DNA from: Mucilaginibacter_A sp965201005
GTDB taxonomy: Bacteria; Bacteroidota; Bacteroidia; Sphingobacteriales; Sphingobacteriaceae
Length of the DNA: 64,000 nucleotides
Direction of reading: 5' to 3'
NCBI RefSeq assembly: GCF_965201005.1
Contig: NZ_OZ241747.1
Coordinates: 1,674,001 to 1,738,000, forward strand
In this document: positions 45,780 through 53,515 of the stretch, piece by piece
Layout: each line of letters opens with the position of its first letter
How positions within the stretch are numbered: the stretch's first letter is position 1
Position numbers and translations under genes: made by a program
The notes under the pieces: model-generated
Seen by the model: only the letters and a program-made list of their open reading frames with translations
The model's database searches: none
Told to the model about the DNA's origin: nothing

Positions 45780-46490
45780 AGCAAACGAACATATGGAGGC
45801 CCAAGAATATCCCGCGCACTTGGTCAACGCAATATTATATTATCCAGGCAAAAGGTGGCCCGGCTGATGAAAAAAGAAAACATCAGGAGCCTTATTAAGA
45901 AAAAGTTTAAGGCCACTACGGATTCTGAACACCAGTATACTATACCGGAAAACATGTTGGAGCGGAATTTCAAGCCCGGCACGACCGGTACGGTTTGGGT
46001 ATCGGACATTACTTACATCAAAACGGGGCAAGGCTGGCTGTATCTGACTACCGTAATTGATCTGGGTGACCGTAAAGTAATCGGCTGGGCATTGAGTTCT
46101 GGTATGAAGGCAACAGAAACAGTGATTCCGACTTTTAAAATGGCACAAAAGAACAGGCCCATCACGAATGACCTACTTTTTCATTCTGACCGTGGCGTGC
46201 AGTATGCCTGTAACGAATTCAGGGATTTGTTGGGAAAGAATGCCTTAATTACCAGAAGTATGAGCAGAAAAGGAAACTGCTGGGACAACGCAGTGGCAGA
46301 AAGCTTCTTTAAAACCCTGAAAACTGAATGTGTTTATCAAAATAATTTTGAAACCAAGCAGCAGGCAACACTAATCGTGTTTGAATACATCGAAATCTGG
46401 TACAACCGTAAACGGTTACATTCTGCCCTTGGTTACATGTCCCCGCAGGATTTTGAAAAACAACTAAACAAACAAATTATCGCAGCTTAA
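45780..46490 (+). pseudogene. IS3-family OrfB transposase, 5' part missing
   Basis: The reading is open from the edge of the IS630 insertion (SKRTYGGPRISRALGQ) through KVARLMKKENIRS to the rve integrase core. WVSDITYIKTGQGWLYLTTV holds the first Asp, LLFHSDRGVQYACNEF the second Asp and MSRKGNCWDNAVAESFFKTL the Glu. The C-terminus NRKRLHSALGYMSPQDFEK is intact. The missing 5' part and OrfA are not present on the far side of the IS630 element. The IS3 right end appears to be at 46520 (TGCAAGTCCA), consistent with the CA-3' end rule. Confidence 0.88.
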
Positions 46491-46589
46491 CTCATTGTCC
46501 ACTTATTTGTTGCAAGTCCAAGATGACTTAACAGAAGATTAAATTTGAAACTGTTTTTTATAAAACTGCACAATCGTTTAGAATCCACT

Positions 46590-46800
46590 TCGTATTGTCT
46601 ATTTAACCAAAGATGTTAAAGTGCCGCTCTATGTAGCTGTCAACCTCAGTAAATACCTGATCGGACTCAAGTAGAGCATCGACCTGAATGACCGGGAGGC
46701 CAACATTGGCATCTAAAAGTAAATCGTGAACAGATCAAAACGCTCAATAACTATTTGGACGAGGTAAAACTGGAACTCGGTAACCGCTGTAAAGAACTGA
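46590..46800 (+). pseudogene. Second integrase N-terminal (Arm domain) remnant
   Basis: Frame fragments read VKVPLYVAVNLSKYLIGLK, then a stop, then SIDLNDREANIGI, then in another frame REQIKTLNNYLDEVKLELGN followed by RCKELM. These match the Arm-type DNA-binding domain of Bacteroidota integrases (compare KAPIYARITVNG... at 17.8 kb). The remnant is cut at its 3' end by a single dispersed-repeat arm at 46799-46822. Confidence 0.7.
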
Positions 46801-46822
46801 TGCTTCTTTTACCATACAATTT
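46799..46822. repeat. Single arm of the dispersed repeat
   Basis: GATGCTTCTTTTACC followed by ATACAATTT is one inner arm directly at the end of the integrase remnant. Confidence 0.7.
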
Positions 46823-46983
46823 CTTTCGTCCATTTTAGAGAGAGTAATTAATATTAAAAAATTCCTTCACTAAAAAATAGTTGCAATTTTGTCTGTCAAA
46901 AACAGATATATTTCAAAAGTAATATTCTTGTTTAGCTATCTGTTTTCTTTTATTGGATTAAAAGATTCATTTTAATTTCAACT

Positions 46984-47029
46984 AACATTTTGGATTTTGC
47001 GGAGGTGAGAAGACCCAAATCCAAATGTT
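46984..47029. terminator. Hairpin downstream of the helicase gene, possible terminator
   Basis: AACATTTTGGATTT and AAATCCAAATGTT pair over ~13 bp with one bulge, around a 19-base loop. It lies ~75 bp beyond the helicase stop codon on the minus strand. No strong T-run follows, so the terminator role is uncertain. The remainder of 46823-47104 shows nothing recognisable. Confidence 0.4.
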
Positions 47030-47104
47030 CAATTCAGCGCCTAAACTCAATAAAATTCCAAGCGTTTTATTTAGCACTTCTACCCCGATATTGACAAATC
47101 CTTG

Positions 47105-50100
47105 TTAGGCAATTGTACTTTCTCTTTCGTATATCAAATGATTCGATAATATTCCTGATGGTGTTTTTGCTTTTTTATCTAAAATCCCCGTGTTTGCGAA
47201 AACTATAAAATTGTCTTTTGCCCTTGAAACTGCAACATTTAGCATATTTGGTTTATTGTCCCTGTCAAAAAACATTGTGCTTGAATCTCCTTTGCCATAA
47301 ACCATCGAAAATATAATAATTGGTTTTTCTGCTCCTTGTAAGGCATGAACTGTACCTAATTTTAAAATATCAGTTTCAAAACCTGCATTCTTTAAAGCAT
47401 ATCTTAAACTATTTTTTTGTCCAACAAAAGGAGTTATTATTCCAATTGCATTTTCGAGTTTACCATATTTATCTTCAATTCTTTTTCTGTTTATTAAAAG
47501 CCAATTTACAATTCCTTTTACTTCATCTTGATTGTGTCGACTTGCGTTTGAAGTTGTTGAGTTTCCATCAATATGAATACAATACATAGGTGGAAAAAGC
47601 AAATCATTTTTTGCCTTACCTTTAAGTGAAATGAGCTGTCCATTATATGCCAAAACGTTACAATAGTTAATAATTTCATCATAACATCTTCTATGTTCGA
47701 CTAATGTGACTCCTTTTTCTACATTTTCTTTTTCTTTAAAGTTGCAAGCATTTTGAGCCATTTTCATTATGCTGCCTGATGAAGAAAGAAAACCTTTTGG
47801 GTCAAATTCTTTTTCATAAATCAAATCCTCATAGCTGTTAATCAGTTCACATTTCTTTAAATTGCCAATGTCGATTTTATATGACACATTCCAAACAGGC
47901 TCAATTTGTTTAACGTCACCAACAATAACTGCTTGTTTTGCAAGTGCAAAAGTTGCTATACCAACCTCTGGTGAAACTTGTCCTGCTTCATCTACAATTA
48001 ACAAATCTATGAAGTCAAAAAGAGGAGGATTATCAAAAATATTTTTTCCATCTTCACCTTTCTTTAAAAATTTAAAAAAACTGAAAAATTTCGGAGCCAT
48101 GTAAAAAGTGCTAACAAAGCAAGGAGTTATCATTGCCTGCCTTTGCCATCTATTTTTTGTTGCATCTAAACCTTTTTTGTCAAAATTTACATCTGATAAA
48201 TCATTTTCAAGTTTTATTAAATATTCTCCTTCCCAATAATGTAATGCTAATTGAAAAGCCTTATGCCTGAATGTAACATCCAATTCGTCGTAAAAACAGT
48301 TGGGTTCTGAATTATTTTTAATTTTCAATAACTCAAAATCCCAATATTCTTTTTCTGTTTTTGGCGGATTCCCCCTTATTGAATTTTGGGTTTTCCAATT
48401 TTTCCAATTAATAATTTTCTCAATTATTGTTTTTGCTGTTTTAATTTTAGTATCAACTTTTTCAAGGATATTATTTTTTTCAAAATTGAAATCACTTGAA
48501 ACTTTAATTAGAGAATCTCTTAAAACTATTTTAATTTCAGATGCTCTATAGTTTAGGGAAGATTTCAAACCGAAAAAACAAAGCAGCTTCCTAAAGAATG
48601 GCTCATTATTAAAATAATAAATGATTTTTTCTTCAATATTATTTAAGTTTTGAATATCAGATTTAAATGAATCTTCCTTTAAAATGTTGCTGCCATAATA
48701 ATTTTTGGTTTTTGAATTTAGTGATAAATACGCTGTTATAAATATTTTTTCTGCTTCTATATATTCGATCCAATTTACGGTAGCATTTTTTAAAATTGAT
48801 TGAATTTGAACAATTCCATTTTGCAACTTTCTTGTAGCTTCTTTTATGTTTATATTCTGTGTTCCAAAATAGGCTTCACTTTTTTCTGTGAAAAATAGTT
48901 TTGCATTTCGTAAAAAATCATAATTCTCAATGTCTTTAAAAATTCCTACAGTATTATCTTTATCTCTGAAATTCCATTTATTATTTTTCCATTCTTTAAT
49001 TTTTTGTTCTTTGTTTGTCGATATTGAAGCTAAATAAGTTGCAAAACCTTCAATATCGGGCAACCACCGTCCTTGCAATTTTCCTGTTTTAGTATTTGAC
49101 TTAGAGAAACTATCGATTATATTAGTTACAGCTTGATTATTTGTTGAACACGCAAGTATTATTGGTGCATTGTTTCCATTTAGTGCACTTTCAACAAATT
49201 TGTTTGCAACAATACTTTGTAATAAAGTGGTTTTTCCTGTGCCGGGAGGGCCATTTACTGTAAAGATTTTTTCATTTGATTGTAAGTAGGTGTACAGGCT
49301 TTTCCTTTGTGAAATTGAAATAGGAAAATAAAATCCCATTTGCCCTAAATGCAATGAATTTGAACTTATTAAATTAGGTACACCTAATGGATTTTTTTGA
49401 TTTTCGTTTTTTAAAGTAATAAATGACTTTAAAAGTTCTGGGATAGTTTTTTCTTTCAATATCTTTTCATAAAGATGAATTATCCCAATTGCCGCAGTTA
49501 TATCTTCATTAGGTAATAATATTATCGCATTATTAACAGTTTCATATCCTTGATTTGAATAGCTTGTAAGTTCTTGATTTATAGCTTTTTTAAATACATC
49601 TTTCAGATACTTTACATACCCTAAATAATTTTCATAATGTTCTTTTCCAATTGCAGTCGCCTTATCTATATTTTCTACTGAACCAAAAATAAACTCTGTT
49701 CTTTCATCAGCCAGAGGTTCTAAATATTTTCTTTGAAAAACCGGGAAAGTTTCTTCAGGGATTTGTAGTTTCCCCTTTCTGTCAATTTGTGCAAAAAACC
49801 AGAAGGGAAACTTTGGTTTTTTATCTTTCAAAAAGATTAAATTTTCTGCAGTTGGTTTGATTTTTATTGGGGAAATTGTAATTTGAATTTCGTTTAACGG
49901 AATCCAATTTTCACTTTCTTTGTTCGGTATTCCTTTCTTTTTGTTTATACGACTTTCTTCAAAGTCTATAAGTTTGTTGACTTTTTCAAGTTCAGAAATC
50001 ACTTGACTTTCCATCCTGAAGTTTTCAATTTCAAAATGTTGAAGTTTCTCAATATCTATGTCTGACTTTAGGGAGTCGGACAGGCTTTTCTTCCAATAAG

Positions 50101-50122
50101 TCAACCATTTTTTATCTTCCAT
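47105..50122 (-). CDS. Superfamily 1 (UPF1/DNA2-like) helicase, stand-alone
   Basis: A 1005-residue protein with no signal or membrane segment. The Walker A motif NGPPGTGKTTLLQ is at ~290-300, Walker B LIVDEAGQVSPE at ~708, motif III GDVKQIEPVW follows, motif IV-V LVEHRRCYDEI is at ~805 and motif VI NVAVSRAKDNFIVF at ~967. Two long insertions, rich in Lys and Asn, separate Walker A from Walker B. No nuclease motif is visible in the ~280-residue N-terminal part. Its base composition is visibly more AT-rich than the neighbouring housekeeping genes. It lies alone between integrase/IS debris and a MITE, a setting typical of acquired genes. A phage-defence or mobile-element role is possible but not shown. 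Confidence 0.85.
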   Translation of the reverse strand: MEDKKWLTYWKKSLSDSLKSDIDIEKLQHFEIENFRMESQVISELEKVNKLIDFEESRINKKKGIPNKESENWIPLNEIQITISPIKIKPTAENLIFLKDKKPKFPFWFFAQIDRKGKLQIPEETFPVFQRKYLEPLADERTEFIFGSVENIDKATAIGKEHYENYLGYVKYLKDVFKKAINQELTSYSNQGYETVNNAIILLPNEDITAAIGIIHLYEKILKEKTIPELLKSFITLKNENQKNPLGVPNLISSNSLHLGQMGFYFPISISQRKSLYTYLQSNEKIFTVNGPPGTGKTTLLQSIVANKFVESALNGNNAPIILACSTNNQAVTNIIDSFSKSNTKTGKLQGRWLPDIEGFATYLASISTNKEQKIKEWKNNKWNFRDKDNTVGIFKDIENYDFLRNAKLFFTEKSEAYFGTQNINIKEATRKLQNGIVQIQSILKNATVNWIEYIEAEKIFITAYLSLNSKTKNYYGSNILKEDSFKSDIQNLNNIEEKIIYYFNNEPFFRKLLCFFGLKSSLNYRASEIKIVLRDSLIKVSSDFNFEKNNILEKVDTKIKTAKTIIEKIINWKNWKTQNSIRGNPPKTEKEYWDFELLKIKNNSEPNCFYDELDVTFRHKAFQLALHYWEGEYLIKLENDLSDVNFDKKGLDATKNRWQRQAMITPCFVSTFYMAPKFFSFFKFLKKGEDGKNIFDNPPLFDFIDLLIVDEAGQVSPEVGIATFALAKQAVIVGDVKQIEPVWNVSYKIDIGNLKKCELINSYEDLIYEKEFDPKGFLSSSGSIMKMAQNACNFKEKENVEKGVTLVEHRRCYDEIINYCNVLAYNGQLISLKGKAKNDLLFPPMYCIHIDGNSTTSNASRHNQDEVKGIVNWLLINRKRIEDKYGKLENAIGIITPFVGQKNSLRYALKNAGFETDILKLGTVHALQGAEKPIIIFSMVYGKGDSSTMFFDRDNKPNMLNVAVSRAKDNFIVFANTGILDKKAKTPSGILSNHLIYERESTIA

Positions 50123-50192
50123 TCTTATTTTGTCATTTGTTTTGAAGGTTCCCGTAGCATATCGCTTAACTATCGTATTGAAGCAATTTTAA

Positions 50193-50350
50193 GAGCATGT
50201 TTAAATTTATCCAGTCTATTTTTCATGCTTCTTTTATCGTATAAAAAACGGAAATCACCATGCTTCTTTTATCGGCCTAAAATTGAAAAGCAAGATTTAT
50301 GGGCATAAAAGAAGCATAGTGATTTTTTTGACATAAATTTAAACAGACTC
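50193..50350. repeat. Dispersed palindromic MITE-like element, complete, with TAA target duplication
   Basis: The left end GAGCATGTTTAAATTTATCC starts at 50193 and the right end ATAAATTTAAACAGACTC stops at 50350. TAA lies on both sides (50190-50192 and 50351-50353). It is of the duplicated-arm subtype, with two left arms (CATGCTTCTTTTATCGTA and CATGCTTCTTTTATCGGC) and one right arm (GGGCATAAAAGAAGCATAG). This is one of the two best-preserved copies. Confidence 0.92.
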
Positions 50351-50416
50351 TAAGAAAGAAATAAAGATAAAACTCAGACTTTGGAATGATAAAAGTTCTA
50401 CCAAATAAATACCCGT

Positions 50417-50461
50417 TAAAAAACATAAGGTAAAAGAAGCACCATACTTCTTTTACCTTAT
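50417..50461 (-). terminator. Intrinsic terminator after the GH97 gene, built from repeat arms
   Basis: ATAAGGTAAAAGAAG and CTTCTTTTACCTTAT form a perfect 15-bp stem around a 7-base loop. On the minus strand the stem is followed by GTTTTTTAAC, a T-run in the correct position. It lies ~60 bp past the GH97 stop codon. The stem sequence is the same as the inner arms of the dispersed element. Confidence 0.82.
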
Positions 50462-50520
50462 AAAATTTATAAAACAGCGATTTTTACAAATCTTAAAAAT
50501 TGCTTTACAACAAATAGCTT

Positions 50521-52503
50521 TTACCAACCACTTTTATACAAATGTACAACCTGGCCGCCGCCAGCAGCCAAAGCAGTGTTCAAAATAGTTTGGCTGGTTA
50601 CCTGCTGTGTCACTTTTGTTAAATGGTTTGGGTTGATATTGGCATCCGGCGCATCGCTGTAAATTTCTGCAGTATAGTTTCCTTTTGGTAAAAAAGATAA
50701 TGGCGTAGTCAAATTTCTTGCATCATTACTGTTGATCGTCCCGAGATACCAATCGCTGTCTTTGCGCCTGGCGATCGTTACCCATTCGCTTAATTTTGTG
50801 CTGACAGCTTTGGTTTCGTCCCAGCTAAGAGGTACTTCTTTTATAAACTCAAATCCGGGCTGCCCGATATACGCATCTGGAAAATCGCAAACCATGCCTT
50901 GTTCATTTTCCAGCACTACATACATGGCCAGCATGTGGCAGCGCGTGCCCAAAACCATCGGCGCAGTGTAATGTACTTTAAAAGTGGAGGGGTTTGCCGC
51001 ACGAAAACCGCCCAAATGGTAATCCGTGGAACCGGCCAGCCCGCGTGTAAACGGGATATTAATGTCCGCGTCGGGCGTAACGATGTCGTTCCATTTGTCG
51101 TTTTCATAATTTAGCGTGGCTTCCCGTGTAAACTCATTTGGATAAGTGCGGTTTAAACCTGTTGGTTTGTAAGTACCATGAAACTGGATGTGCAGATGAT
51201 GCCGCGCCGCACTTTGTAAGATTTCTTCCTGCATATTCACCATTTCCTGATCGTCCCGATCCATAAAATCGCACATCAGCCCTTTAACCCCCCATTTTTC
51301 ATACTGCGTAAATGTTTCTTCCAGCTTAGGGTATAAAGCATAAAAATGAACCCAAACCCTGATACCCACGCCTGCTTTTTTTGCAGAATCACACAGTTTT
51401 TGCATATCCAGCCCCGGAACAGCTTTTGACGGATCTGTATGTGGCCCAGGCTGAAAATTTACGCCGTCGCTTACGTACCATTCGTGCAAACCGTACTCTA
51501 CCACGGTGTGATAGGCAATACTGTTTTTGGCACAGAAATTTACATAATACATGTTGGTTTCATAATTGTTGCCCGGTGCAAACGAAGTGTCCGGTGTAAC
51601 ATTACCATTCCACCAAGGGAAAGTAGTTTTGCCGGGCTTTATCCAGGAAATATCCTTGATTTTAGATGGGCCGCACAGGTTTGTCAGCAGGTTTGATTCG
51701 ATTAAAGCCCCTAAACGGTCACTAATCATCATCACCCGCCACGGACTTGCATGAGGGAGTTTTGCCTTTACTTTAATTTCCGTTTGATTTGGCAGCGGAG
51801 AAATACAGCTTTGCAAAACTCCTTGATGCTTAGTTAGATACATGCCGCCATAATCCCGCAGGTTAGCTTCTGTTATCGCCATAAAAACACCTTTCGGAAA
51901 AGAAAACAGCGCTGGCAAATCCATCAACGTGTCTGCTTTAATTTCACTTAAATTGAGTTTGTTGTAAATCCCTTCGTGGGAAGTGGTATAATTTTCGCGA
52001 AAAAGCGTGAGTACAACCGGGTTTTGTGTCAAATTGAACGTATTGTTCTCTTCCGTAATATTTATGCTTTTCCATTGGTGCTGGTCAGGGATTTGGTAGC
52101 GAAAAGCTGCACCATCGTTAAAAATTTTTATTTCTAAACTAAGCTGGCGTTTAAGGTTGTTTTTTTCTGAAACCTGAACCAGCAACTGGTTACATGCGCT
52201 ATGTACCTTACTTGTTTTGCCCACAATCAGATCATAATCTTCTTCGAGATGCCGCAGCGTGTGTTTCTCCAATTCTAAATTGTGGGTAAACGCACCTCCG
52301 TTTTGAAAGCTGATGTTTAAATGCGAATCATCAACCAATAATGTTCCTTTATAAACAACCTGATAATGCAATCCGGCCGGATCAACATGCAATTTGAAAC
52401 TTATATTTTTATCAGGCGAAGTAACAATTAAGTTATTTTGGGCAGCGGTATTTGTAAAGTTCAGTGCAAACAAAATAATGAGAAGGTATTTTACAGCAAG
52501 CAT
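50521..52503 (-). CDS. Glycoside hydrolase family 97 (alpha-glucosidase/alpha-galactosidase)
   Basis: A 660-residue exported enzyme (signal YLLIILFALNFTNTAAQ). The N-terminal beta-super-sandwich (~25-280) and the TIM barrel from WNGNVTPDTSFAPG are typical of GH97. GLMCDFMDRDDQEMVNMQEE contains an Asp at the position of the nucleophile in the retaining (alpha-galactosidase-type) subgroup, whereas inverting SusB-type enzymes use two Glu residues instead. I therefore lean to the retaining group. ARRKDSDWYLGTINS is the usual C-terminal segment. The gene stands alone, with its own terminator, away from the SusCD locus. Confidence 0.9.
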   Translation of the reverse strand: MLAVKYLLIILFALNFTNTAAQNNLIVTSPDKNISFKLHVDPAGLHYQVVYKGTLLVDDSHLNISFQNGGAFTHNLELEKHTLRHLEEDYDLIVGKTSKVHSACNQLLVQVSEKNNLKRQLSLEIKIFNDGAAFRYQIPDQHQWKSINITEENNTFNLTQNPVVLTLFRENYTTSHEGIYNKLNLSEIKADTLMDLPALFSFPKGVFMAITEANLRDYGGMYLTKHQGVLQSCISPLPNQTEIKVKAKLPHASPWRVMMISDRLGALIESNLLTNLCGPSKIKDISWIKPGKTTFPWWNGNVTPDTSFAPGNNYETNMYYVNFCAKNSIAYHTVVEYGLHEWYVSDGVNFQPGPHTDPSKAVPGLDMQKLCDSAKKAGVGIRVWVHFYALYPKLEETFTQYEKWGVKGLMCDFMDRDDQEMVNMQEEILQSAARHHLHIQFHGTYKPTGLNRTYPNEFTREATLNYENDKWNDIVTPDADINIPFTRGLAGSTDYHLGGFRAANPSTFKVHYTAPMVLGTRCHMLAMYVVLENEQGMVCDFPDAYIGQPGFEFIKEVPLSWDETKAVSTKLSEWVTIARRKDSDWYLGTINSNDARNLTTPLSFLPKGNYTAEIYSDAPDANINPNHLTKVTQQVTSQTILNTALAAGGGQVVHLYKSGW

Positions 52504-52635
52504 AATCAGGTTGAATTGGGATATAAATATAAAAACAACCTGTTGGTAAAGCTTACCTAAACTTCTGATTAATTCACAGTATAACGAAGTTATTTATTTC
52601 TTTAAAAAAATGAACATCAATTTGTTAATAACAAG

Positions 52636-52740
52636 ACACACCCCTAACCCCTCTCAAGAGGGGAAATCGCTCGCAGAACTTTCTAAACAATACAAGTAGC
52701 AAACTGTGCTTCCCCTCTCGAGAGGGGTTAGGGGTGTGTT
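52636..52740. repeat. Large inverted repeat with C4TAAC4TCTC arms
   Basis: The arms ACACACCCCTAACCCCTCTC at 52636-52655 and its complement ending GTGTGTT at 52740 match over ~28 bp with one mismatch. Each arm holds its own small palindrome (CCCCTCTC/GAGAGGGG). This is a different family from the ATGCTTCTTTTATC elements. Similar G/C-rich motifs recur in Bacteroidota intergenic regions. Confidence 0.85.
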
Positions 52741-52800
52741 CTACTTCTGTACAAGTTACCAACCAAAAATTGAGTTTGAACAAGTCCAAATTATTTACCA

Positions 52801-52837
52801 ATAAAAAAGCATGCTGAACAGGCCAGCATGCTTCTTT
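52801..52837 (-). terminator. Intrinsic terminator after nfu
   Basis: AAGCATGCTG and CAGCATGCTT form a 10-bp stem around a 7-base loop. On the minus strand a T-run (TTTTTTAT) follows. It merges with a single dispersed-repeat arm (GCATGCTTCTTTTACAGC) and begins 29 bp after the nfu stop. Confidence 0.82.
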
Positions 52838-52866
52838 TACAGCTATAATTTTGCTGAAAATTTTTC

Positions 52867-53415
52867 TTACAAAGCCTCCGAAACCACTTCCGTAACTTCC
52901 GGCACCATGCGTTTCAGCAAACTTTCTATACCGGATTTTAAAGTGATCGTGGAAGATGGGCAGCCGCTGCAAGAACCACGCAGTTCAACCGTTACCACAC
53001 CTTCGTTAAATGATTTATAAGTAATCGCGCCGCCATCCTGTTCCACGGCCGGGCGAACGTAATCGTGCAAAATTTGCTGGATTTTGATTTCTGCATCGTC
53101 ACCTTCAAAAGCCACCACTTCCTGCTCTTTTTCCTGAACCGTTAATTCAGATTCTACCGCACCTTTTACAAATTCTTTCAAAATCGGCTCCAAATCGTTC
53201 CAGTCAGAACCTTCTGTTTTAGTGATCGTTACGAAGTTGCTGGCGAAAAACACACCGTTCACGAAAGAAAACTTGAACAGTTCTTTGGCAAAAGCAGATT
53301 TTTCGGCACTTTCTACGGTCGGGTAATCCACGCTGCCGTTGATCAACAGCTTGTTCACAATAAACTTCATTGTGGCCGGGTTTGGCGTGCTTTCGGTATA
53401 TACGTTGATGTTCAT
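52867..53415 (-). CDS. NifU-like Fe-S cluster scaffold/carrier (Nfu type)
   Basis: A 182-residue protein. The N-terminal Nfu domain starts NVYTESTPNPATMKFIVN (~1-90). The NifU C-terminal domain (~105-180) has RPAVEQDGGAITYKSF and RGSCSGCPSSTITLK, where the CxxC pair holds a [4Fe-4S] cluster. It delivers Fe-S clusters to target proteins in the cytosol. The length and two-domain order are as in mitochondrial and bacterial Nfu1. Downstream lies a terminator; upstream, a single repeat arm separates it from purB. Confidence 0.93.
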   Translation of the reverse strand: MNINVYTESTPNPATMKFIVNKLLINGSVDYPTVESAEKSAFAKELFKFSFVNGVFFASNFVTITKTEGSDWNDLEPILKEFVKGAVESELTVQEKEQEVVAFEGDDAEIKIQQILHDYVRPAVEQDGGAITYKSFNEGVVTVELRGSCSGCPSSTITLKSGIESLLKRMVPEVTEVVSEAL

Positions 53416-53463
53416 GATTTTCTCTTTTTTATAAAACTACAAAATTTCGGTCAGTTGGTGTTC

Positions 53464-53487
53464 AATGCTTCTTTTATCGGTACTTTT
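53464..53487. repeat. Single arm of the dispersed repeat between purB and nfu
   Basis: AATGCTTCTTTTATCGG with a T-run after it is one arm with no partner, in the 100-bp gap. Confidence 0.65.
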
Positions 53488-53515
53488 TTACGACTTGCTG
53501 ACTTATCCCTTCCAA

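Noticed and set aside
47105..50122. A multi-gene restriction or abortive-infection system around the helicase
   Set aside because: No methylase, nuclease, toxin or second ATPase gene is adjacent; both sides are IS or repeat DNA and then metabolic genes.
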